Assembly: GCA_014378965.1 (NCBI GenBank)
Contig: JACMMR010000080.1
Span: 1 to 13,620, forward strand
Length of the DNA: 13,620 nt
Direction: 5' to 3'
From: Candidatus Parcubacteria bacterium
Lineage (GTDB): Bacteria > Patescibacteriota > Minisyncoccia > Phycocordibacterales > CAIZLB01
Position 1 is the first letter of the stretch. Every line of letters starts with the position of its first letter. A program made the translations under genes and the position numbers. This document shows positions 6,086 to 11,772 of the stretch, piece by piece. Under the pieces are notes generated by a model. The model did not search any database, was not told the origin of the DNA, and worked only from the letters and a program-made list of their open reading frames with translations.

Positions 6086-7000
6086 TTATACTATCGGCTT
6101 TTTGTGAAAGCTTTTGTGTATATTTTTTAAATGAGAGTCAGTAACATGTGTATATATCTGGGTTGTAGCAATATTTGCATGTCCCAACATTGCTTGTACT
6201 GAACGAATGTCGGCTCCATTTCGTAATAAATTAGTTGCAAAACTGTGTCTTAAAATATGAGGTGTTACTTTTTTTGAAATACCTGCAATTATTGAATATT
6301 TTTTTACAATTCTTTCGATAGTTCGAGGTGTCACGGGAAACAATTTATCATTTGTTATCTTTTTACCGTCTAATGATATTGCTAGATATTCTTTTACAGA
6401 CATCATTGCATCATCGGTTATAAAGACCACTCTGACCTTATTTCCCTTTCCTCGTACAGAGATTTCATTCTGAGTAAGATCAATATCATTTGATAACGAA
6501 CAAAGCTCCGAAACTCGAAGCCCTGTTGAAAATAAAAGCTCAATAATAGCAATATCTCTATATTTTTCTGGATTTTTTGAATTAATCTTTGATTTAGGGG
6601 CATTTAATAAAGCATTGAGCTCAAAATCAGTCATAAATGAAATATGTCTTTCAGGAATCTTGGCTAGATCAATTGTTTCTGGTGAAACAGCTGTGATTTC
6701 ATTTTTTTGTAAAAATTTTAGGAATGATCTAATTGAAATTAGATAGTAATTTTGCGTCTTTTTACCAATGTATTCTTCTTGACTTTTATCAAAACCTGTT
6801 GTTTTTTTTCTGTTTAAAAACATTCGAAAGTCTCTTATATCCTGTCTTTTAATGTCTTTTATGTCTTTTATACCTTTACTGTATAAATATTTTTCAAAGA
6901 AGTATAAATACCTACTGTAGTTTTCTATAGTTTTTAAACTGCGTCCTTTTTCAATTTCTATATATTCAAGGAAGTTTCTTATACAGTCGTTAATGCTCAT
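6086..7000 (-). CDS. Tyrosine recombinase, XerC/XerD type
   Basis: This 304-residue integrase-family protein has the length of XerC/XerD. Residues about 1-105 are the N-terminal SAM-like DNA-binding domain. The catalytic domain carries the complete set R162 (STGLRVSEL), K185 (RGKGNK), H248-x-x-R251 (HILRH), H274 (LGHANI) and the nucleophile Y283 (TQIYTHV). A short C-terminal tail follows, as in Xer proteins that touch the partner subunit. The likely role is resolution of chromosome dimers at dif, possibly as a lone XerA-like enzyme; a mobile-element integrase cannot be fully excluded, but no element ends are visible. A TGG-TATAAT promoter ends 8 bases before ATG. Two parS-like sites (6327, 6674) lie in the gene. 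Confidence 0.93.
   Translation of the reverse strand: MSINDCIRNFLEYIEIEKGRSLKTIENYSRYLYFFEKYLYSKGIKDIKDIKRQDIRDFRMFLNRKKTTGFDKSQEEYIGKKTQNYYLISIRSFLKFLQKNEITAVSPETIDLAKIPERHISFMTDFELNALLNAPKSKINSKNPEKYRDIAIIELLFSTGLRVSELCSLSNDIDLTQNEISVRGKGNKVRVVFITDDAMMSVKEYLAISLDGKKITNDKLFPVTPRTIERIVKKYSIIAGISKKVTPHILRHSFATNLLRNGADIRSVQAMLGHANIATTQIYTHVTDSHLKNIHKSFHKKPIV
6327..6342 (+). other. parS-like site (13/16)
   Basis: GGTGTCACGGGAAACA matches 13 of 16 parS positions. It lies inside the recombinase gene. The CGGG centre also recalls Noc-type sites, but the flanks fit parS better. Confidence 0.45.
6674..6689 (+). other. parS-like site (14/16)
   Basis: TGTTTCTGGTGAAACA has both outer arms perfect (TGTTTC and GTGAAACA) and differs only at the two left-of-centre bases. 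It codes for a poorly conserved linker of the recombinase. Confidence 0.55.
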
Positions 7001-7008
7001 ATTGTTAA

Positions 7009-7017
7009 ATTATACCA
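7009..7017 (-). promoter_or_regulatory. Extended -10 promoter of the recombinase gene (leaderless)
   Basis: Minus-strand TGG-TATAAT is perfect and ends 8 bases before the start codon. No Shine-Dalgarno motif follows. Confidence 0.7.
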
Positions 7018-7066
7018 TTTTTTAATTAATTACATATTTTAACCACTTATAGTTAATTATTTGCGT

Positions 7067-7098
7067 AATTGTATTTGCATAATAGGCAATTGTATGCT
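7067..7098 (+). promoter_or_regulatory. rpsO promoter with repeated AATTGTAT motifs
   Basis: TTGTAT (7069-7074) and TATGCT (7093-7098) are spaced by 18 bp. AATTGTAT occurs at 7067-7074 and again at 7088-7095, exactly 21 bp apart. TTTGCATA (7074-7081) and TATGCTAA (7093-7100) form an imperfect inverted repeat. The repeats overlap the promoter and could be regulator half-sites. Confidence 0.4.
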
Positions 7099-7103
7099 AA
7101 TAT

Positions 7104-7373
7104 ATGTTAATGATTTCTAAAACTAAAAAAGCAAAGGTAATAGCAAAAACTAAACTGCATGATAAAGATACAGGTTCTTCTGATGTTCAAGTTGGAATCT
7201 TGACTGAAAGGATTAATCAACTAGCAGACCATTTGAAAGTACATAAAAAAGATAATAGTTCGAGAAGGGGATTATTGAAAATGGTTTCAAAAAGACTATC
7301 TCATCTAAAATACATCAAAAAATCTGATACAGAGAGACATATCGCTTCAGTTAAGGTTTCAAAGTCTAAATAA
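7104..7373 (+). CDS. rpsO: 30S ribosomal protein S15
   Basis: This 89-residue protein (87 if the second ATG at 7110 is used) has the S15 core [19 protein letters not shown], followed by [22 protein letters not shown], which contacts the 16S central domain. The C-terminus after residue 75 is diverged and lacks the usual terminal Arg-rich end. It binds early in 30S assembly. The first ATG lies 5 bases after the -10 and the second 11 bases after it, so either leaderless start is possible. A hairpin terminator follows. In many bacteria pnp follows rpsO; here an NYN gene does. Confidence 0.96.
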   Translation: MLMISKTKKAKVIAKTKLHDKDTGSSDVQVGILTERINQLADHLKVHKKDNSSRRGLLKMVSKRLSHLKYIKKSDTERHIASVKVSKSK

Positions 7374-7382
7374 CAACTAAAT

Positions 7383-7411
7383 ATAACCTTACAATAAACA
7401 TTTGAGGTTAT
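7383..7411 (+). terminator. Probable intrinsic terminator of rpsO
   Basis: ATAACCT (7383-7389) and AGGTTAT (7405-7411) form a 7-bp stem with a 15-base loop. A T-run follows at once. Confidence 0.6.
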
Positions 7412-7434
7412 TTTTAATTATCCACTTTTTAATA

Positions 7435-7440
7435 TATAAT
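7435..7440 (+). promoter_or_regulatory. -10 element of the NYN gene (leaderless)
   Basis: A perfect TATAAT ends 7 bases before the ATG at 7448. A near-match to a DnaA box (TTATCCACT, 7418-7426) lies just upstream. Confidence 0.65.
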
Positions 7441-7447
7441 TATAAGT

Positions 7448-7999
7448 ATGGAAAATCTTAAACATAAAGGTCAGAGGGTGGGAATTTTTATTGATACACA
7501 AAACCTATATCATGGTGCAAAAAACCTATATAGATCAAAAGTTAATTTTCAAAATATCATAACGGACGTTTTGGCTGAAAGAAATTTAATACGTGCTGTT
7601 GCTTACGTAATCAACACAGACTCTGTGGAAGAACAAAACTTTTTTGATGCATTAGGAAAGATGGGAATTGAGACCAAAATTAAAGATATTCAAATTTTTA
7701 GCAGTGGATCTAAAAAAGCTGATTGGGATGTTGGTCTTGCTATAGATGCAATTCGTCTAGCACCAAAGCTTGATGTTGTTATTATAATTTCTGGTGACGG
7801 AGATTTTGTACATTTGGTACAATATTTACAAGGAACATTTGGGTGTAGGGTAGAGGCAGTCGCATTTGGCCAATCAGCTTCATCGATGCTAAAAGAATAT
7901 GCTGATGAATTTATTGATTTATCAAATGACCCTTCTAGATACTTATTTTTTAACAATAAAATAAACACTAAGAGTCCAAGAAAGAGAAATCAAAAATAA
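7448..7999 (+). CDS. NYN domain (LabA/DUF88-like) putative ribonuclease
   Basis: This 183-residue protein has a PIN-like NYN fold. The acidic metal site is visible: D16 in GIFIDTQNL (with N19), D94 in ADWDVGLAIDA, and D117/D119 in IISGDGDF. These match the LabA/YaaC-like DUF88 family, which comprises putative single-strand RNA nucleases. The end (about residues 160-183) is a basic tail, KSPRKRNQK, that may touch RNA. The start fits a TATAAT 7 bases upstream. The downstream membrane protein begins 14 bp after the stop and has no promoter of its own, so the two form an operon. The RNA target is unknown. Confidence 0.88.
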   Translation: MENLKHKGQRVGIFIDTQNLYHGAKNLYRSKVNFQNIITDVLAERNLIRAVAYVINTDSVEEQNFFDALGKMGIETKIKDIQIFSSGSKKADWDVGLAIDAIRLAPKLDVVIIISGDGDFVHLVQYLQGTFGCRVEAVAFGQSASSMLKEYADEFIDLSNDPSRYLFFNNKINTKSPRKRNQK

Positions 8000-8013
8000 T
8001 AAAGAAAAAGAAC

Positions 8014-8994
8014 ATGAATGATAACAAAGAGTTTGAGAATAAAACAACTTCTATACACACGCTGGAAAGTGATCTGGCTTCAGCTGTAAGGGATGAGAAC
8101 TATGGAAAGAATATTATAAAAATAGTTACAGATCAAAATAAAAAATTCACAATTCCAACGATTGTAGGAAATTCTGTCGTGTCTCGAAGAAATATTAAAG
8201 ATATTTTCACAAAAAAAAATATGCTTATATTTTTTTTAACAATTATCTTATTAGGAGGTGGAGGGACAATCGCTTACATATTATATAAGGCTAAAAACAT
8301 TCAAGTTGAGCAAAACGTTATACCTGCTGAAGCGACAACAACAAAGAATATCGTAAATAAACCACTTATTAAAAATAGTGATATTTTAAATCCTGAGATT
8401 ATTCAATCAGCAGATTTTTCAAGTTTAAATAGGTTTGAAATTATAGCTGAAATTAATAAAATAAAAAACCTACTCGTAACAAAAAAAATAGCTCCTGGGA
8501 ATAATATTTCTATCAACACTAATCTTAATGTCGTACAGTTTTTTGAAAAGATAAGATATTCTGGAAGTGAGTCCTTTTTACGTTCTTTAAATAATGAGTA
8601 TTCATTTGGTCTATATTCAACAAAAGATGATAAATTTGAAACTTATTTATTAATTAAAGTAAACAATTTTGATCTCGCATTTAAATCTATTCTTGATTGG
8701 GAAAAATTTATTGCTATAGATTTAAAAGATATTTTTGTAGGAGATAATGAGGTAATAACAATGGAACAAACATCTACAACGACATCTTTAGAAAAAAAAT
8801 ATAGTAAAAAAAATACAGTTGGATTTGTGGATAAAATTTTAAAAAATTATGACATAAGAGAGTATATTAAGAACGAAGATAATACTGATATTATTTATGG
8901 TTTTATTAATAACAAGTATTTATTAATCACTTCCGGAGAATCTTCATTTATTGACATAAAAGACAGATTATTAAAGGAAAACATACCTCGTTAA
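8014..8994 (+). CDS. Single-pass membrane protein of unknown function
   Basis: I do not recognise a named family in this 326-residue protein. Residues 1-69 are polar and probably cytoplasmic. Residues 70-91 form one hydrophobic, glycine-containing membrane helix ending in YK.K. A ~230-residue domain follows and, by the positive-inside rule, lies outside the cell. Segments such as YSFGLYSTKDD and IIYGFINNKYLLITSG have alternating strand patterns. The layout resembles extracytoplasmic hypothetical proteins common in Patescibacteria, but that is an impression. It is the second gene of an operon with the NYN nuclease. An A-rich AAAGAAAAAG precedes the ATG instead of a clear Shine-Dalgarno motif. 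Confidence 0.75.
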   Translation: MNDNKEFENKTTSIHTLESDLASAVRDENYGKNIIKIVTDQNKKFTIPTIVGNSVVSRRNIKDIFTKKNMLIFFLTIILLGGGGTIAYILYKAKNIQVEQNVIPAEATTTKNIVNKPLIKNSDILNPEIIQSADFSSLNRFEIIAEINKIKNLLVTKKIAPGNNISINTNLNVVQFFEKIRYSGSESFLRSLNNEYSFGLYSTKDDKFETYLLIKVNNFDLAFKSILDWEKFIAIDLKDIFVGDNEVITMEQTSTTTSLEKKYSKKNTVGFVDKILKNYDIREYIKNEDNTDIIYGFINNKYLLITSGESSFIDIKDRLLKENIPR

Positions 8995-9035
8995 TTCTTT
9001 ATACTTTCTTTACAAAAACTTTATGAATGATTTTG

Positions 9036-9041
9036 TATTAT
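9036..9041 (+). promoter_or_regulatory. -10 element of the ComM/YifB-like gene (leaderless)
   Basis: TATTAT ends 6 bases before the ATG at 9048. A TTTACA lies at 9009-9014, but the 21-bp spacing is too long for a normal -35. Confidence 0.5.
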
Positions 9042-9047
9042 TGAGTA

Positions 9048-10460
9048 ATGCAAAATAAACAAACATATAAAATATATACAACAAATCTATCTTCAGACAC
9101 TTCTCAGCTCATTGAGATTGAAACAATTATTTTAAATGGTCTTTATAGATTTTCTATACTTGGTGTAAATCAAAAGAGTTCTTCTGATATAAAAGATAGA
9201 GTTTATTCTGCTTTACGATCTCAAAAATTAATGAATCTTAAGTCAGATAATAAAAAAATTACAGTTAATTTATTACCTACTAATATTGATAAAAAAACAA
9301 ATATCTATGATTTAGGAATTGCATTAAGCTGTTTAGTTCACATGAATCAAATAGAATTAAATGAAAACATACTTGCTACTGGAGAACTGTCAATTGTTGG
9401 AAATTTAATTCCATCAAATTATATATTGAAATCTATATATCAAGCTATAGAAAATAATATAAAATGTATAATTTGTAGTCAAAATGATATAGAGATATTA
9501 AATATATACCCTAATAATCTTAATTATATAATTAATAAAAATAAACTCAAATTTATTGTTGCAAACAACTTAGGGGAACTAATTCAAAATATAAAGAACA
9601 ATAGTTTTTATACATTTAAAAATAATAATGAAATAATAACTAAAGTCATTAGGAGGCACATAGATTTAAATAATGAGAATATATTTAAAATAATATTAGC
9701 AATTTGTACAAATAGAAATATATTTATAGAGAATAGAAAAGATTCATATATTAAAAAGTTTTTAAAAAATTTGATTTATTACACAAACAGATTAAACGAT
9801 TTTGAGATACTAAATATATCAAATATTCTCAGTAAACCCGACCACTCCGTATTGGATATGTTTACATATCCAAAAATGTCTATAATTGACAGTCAGACCC
9901 AAAAAGATGACTTACTTTTAATAGTAAATGAAAGCCTGTTTGGTTTTAATTTAATTGAAAATTTTATTTCTATACCACAAGATATCTTGTATACTACAAA
10001 AAAACTACATAAATCAAGTATAATTTGCTTTTATAATTCGTGTCCTTGTGGAAACAGTAATAATTTATTTATCAGCATACAGGATGATAAATGCATATGT
10101 CTACAGAGGCATATTTTAAGATATAGACAAAAAATACTTGTATTAGAAAATGGTTTTTTTGATTTTTATATACAAAATATTAATAACGATATTTTAGAAT
10201 ACAAACAAGATGACTATGTATATATTAATGAAATAATAAGTAATTTTAGAAACCAAGTAAATAATATTAATCAAATTGAAGTGATGGATCAAATAAGCAC
10301 TACTTTGAAAAATTACTATGAAAAAGCTGAGTTAGATATAATCATCAATCTGGCCAAAGATATTGCTATGCTTAAATATATACTGGACGAAACAAAAAAA
10401 CCTATGGTACTTAAAGATACCATAGATTTAGCTGTTAAATTTCTTAAAAAGGGTTTCTAG
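9048..10460 (+). CDS. ComM/YifB-like Mg-chelatase-family protein with degenerate ATPase domain
   Basis: This 470-residue protein follows the YifB/ComM layout. The N-terminal S5/Lon-like domain (about 5-185) keeps ILNGLYRFSILGV, RVYSALRS, the KKITVNLLPTNIDK stretch, a YDLGIALS motif and TGELSIVGNL. The central AAA+ part can be aligned but has lost its catalytic motifs. The Walker A region reads NRNIFIENRKDSYIKK (about 222-237) with no GxxGxGK, and the Walker B region reads LLLIVNES (289-296) instead of LFLDE. The ..N-x-C-P-C-G cluster survives as SCPCG with C332, C334, C349 and C351. The C-terminal helical part lacks the usual sensor-2 arginines. Canonical ComM is a hexameric branch-migration helicase in natural transformation; this copy probably cannot hydrolyse ATP. 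The open frame is intact. Confidence 0.85.
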   Translation: MQNKQTYKIYTTNLSSDTSQLIEIETIILNGLYRFSILGVNQKSSSDIKDRVYSALRSQKLMNLKSDNKKITVNLLPTNIDKKTNIYDLGIALSCLVHMNQIELNENILATGELSIVGNLIPSNYILKSIYQAIENNIKCIICSQNDIEILNIYPNNLNYIINKNKLKFIVANNLGELIQNIKNNSFYTFKNNNEIITKVIRRHIDLNNENIFKIILAICTNRNIFIENRKDSYIKKFLKNLIYYTNRLNDFEILNISNILSKPDHSVLDMFTYPKMSIIDSQTQKDDLLLIVNESLFGFNLIENFISIPQDILYTTKKLHKSSIICFYNSCPCGNSNNLFISIQDDKCICLQRHILRYRQKILVLENGFFDFYIQNINNDILEYKQDDYVYINEIISNFRNQVNNINQIEVMDQISTTLKNYYEKAELDIIINLAKDIAMLKYILDETKKPMVLKDTIDLAVKFLKKGF

Positions 10461-11568
10461 ATCCTCGGACTTCAAAGTGTAGATGGGGACCTGTAGATTG
10501 ACCAGTATTACCTGATCTTGCAATCACTTCACCTTTACTAAGAGTTTGACCTTGGCTTACTGATATACTATCTAAATGAGCATAGAGTGTTTGCACACCG
10601 TTATTGTGCTTAATTACAATATAGTTACCATACCCTCCATTCCACCCATCACCATCACGTACAAGTGTCACCACACCATCAAGTGCTGAGTACACTTGTG
10701 TACCAACCGGTGCACCAAAATCAATTCCATTATGGCCATGTAAACCTTGTGTTTTGATAGCGCCACCACCAATAGGTTTTGCCATTGAACCCGTTTTAAT
10801 ATTTACAGTACTTGGTTTTATTGCAGAATCAGGATTTGTTATTACATTAACTGGAACTTTGGTTTTTAACTTCGCACCAGGAATAATAATACTTTCACCA
10901 ATTACAAGCTTATTATCATTAGTTTTATTAAAATCTACAATATCTCTCTCTGTAACATTAAATTTAGTTGCTAATCCACTCACACTATCACCTGATTTGA
11001 CCTTATAAGATATACCTGAAACTGGTAATATTACTAGTTTTTGACCAACCCGTATACCACTTTTTGAATTTAAATCATTTGCCCATAAAATTGTATCTAC
11101 AGTAATGTTAAATTTAAAAGCTATTGAAGATAAAGTATCACCTACTAGAACTTCATATTCCTGAATATCTGCATCATTAGTATCGACTAATTGTACAATT
11201 TCATCACTCGAAGACACATCAACTGTAACTGGCACAATATCAATACCATATGACGATGATGAAGAAATATTAATATTTTGTATATTTTCAAGACTAATTG
11301 TGTTCAATAATACATTATCAACTGTTTCATTATAACCTTTAATTATAATGGTTTTTTCGTCTAATCGAAGAGCATTAACGGTTATTTTATCAATTTTTTG
11401 TTTTGAATTAATAAAACTTGTCTTTGTATTATCTAACACACCAGGAAGTAAATCATGTGTTGATCTGAGATTTTTATTTATATCAAAAATGTACGATCCT
11501 GCTATATTACTGCTTGAATCTGCTTTTATTGTGTGATTTACATTTACCTGCACGAAACCTGTTACCAA
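10444..11568 (-). CDS. LysM-LysM-M23 metalloendopeptidase
   Basis: The protein has two LysM peptidoglycan-binding domains (about residues 137-183 and 187-231, counted from the TTG at 11568) and a C-terminal M23/LytM peptidase. The zinc ligands are H279 and D283 (HGHNGIDF) and H364 (HLHFEV); catalytic histidines are H331 (YAHL) and H362. It should cut peptide cross-links in peptidoglycan outside the membrane. The TTG at 11568 is the first conventional start, but it falls in the middle of a hydrophobic segment. The frame is open back to 11628, and a start at an ATT codon (11617-11619) gives a basic-polar N-terminus plus a good signal-peptide helix. It ends right after the HxH motif with SRNPF and its last 17 bases overlap the ComM-like gene. 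Confidence 0.9.
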   Translation of the reverse strand: MVTGFVQVNVNHTIKADSSSNIAGSYIFDINKNLRSTHDLLPGVLDNTKTSFINSKQKIDKITVNALRLDEKTIIIKGYNETVDNVLLNTISLENIQNINISSSSSYGIDIVPVTVDVSSSDEIVQLVDTNDADIQEYEVLVGDTLSSIAFKFNITVDTILWANDLNSKSGIRVGQKLVILPVSGISYKVKSGDSVSGLATKFNVTERDIVDFNKTNDNKLVIGESIIIPGAKLKTKVPVNVITNPDSAIKPSTVNIKTGSMAKPIGGGAIKTQGLHGHNGIDFGAPVGTQVYSALDGVVTLVRDGDGWNGGYGNYIVIKHNNGVQTLYAHLDSISVSQGQTLSKGEVIARSGNTGQSTGPHLHFEVRGSRNPF

Positions 11569-11625
11569 CCCAGAGAAAATAAGAAAACTAACTAATGAAT
11601 TTGAAGATTTGTATAAAATAGTTTT

Positions 11626-11631
11626 ATCTTA
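11626..11631 (-). promoter_or_regulatory. Possible -10 element of the LysM/M23 gene
   Basis: Minus-strand TAAGAT ends 6 bases before an in-frame ATT codon (11617-11619). The same hexamer stands 7 bases before the yraN ATG. Confidence 0.35.
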
Positions 11632-11733
11632 AACGAATAAAATGATTTTTAGTCTATCTGAACACTTTTTTAAAAAGAGTGGACAGTAGGAACGAAAACT
11701 CAATGCACCAGTATATGGTAGCTTGAATATATA

Positions 11734-11763
11734 TTGTAATCAAGTTCTTTTATGTGGTATAGT
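11734..11763 (+). promoter_or_regulatory. Promoter of the long multi-module protein
   Basis: TTGTAA (11734-11739) and TATAGT (11758-11763), with TGG just before it, are spaced by 18 bp. The -10 ends 9 bases before the ATG, so the message has almost no leader. Confidence 0.6.
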
Positions 11764-11772
11764 TTTATCAAT

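Noticed and set aside
7071..7098. dif site next to the recombinase gene
   Set aside because: The inverted arms are 11 bp apart with no 11-6-11 dif layout, and they overlap a good rpsO promoter.
11663..11681. Near-palindrome CACTTTTTTAAAAAGAGTG as a terminator
   Set aside because: It lies between two divergent promoters with no gene to terminate; the stem contains a wobble and is almost all A-T.
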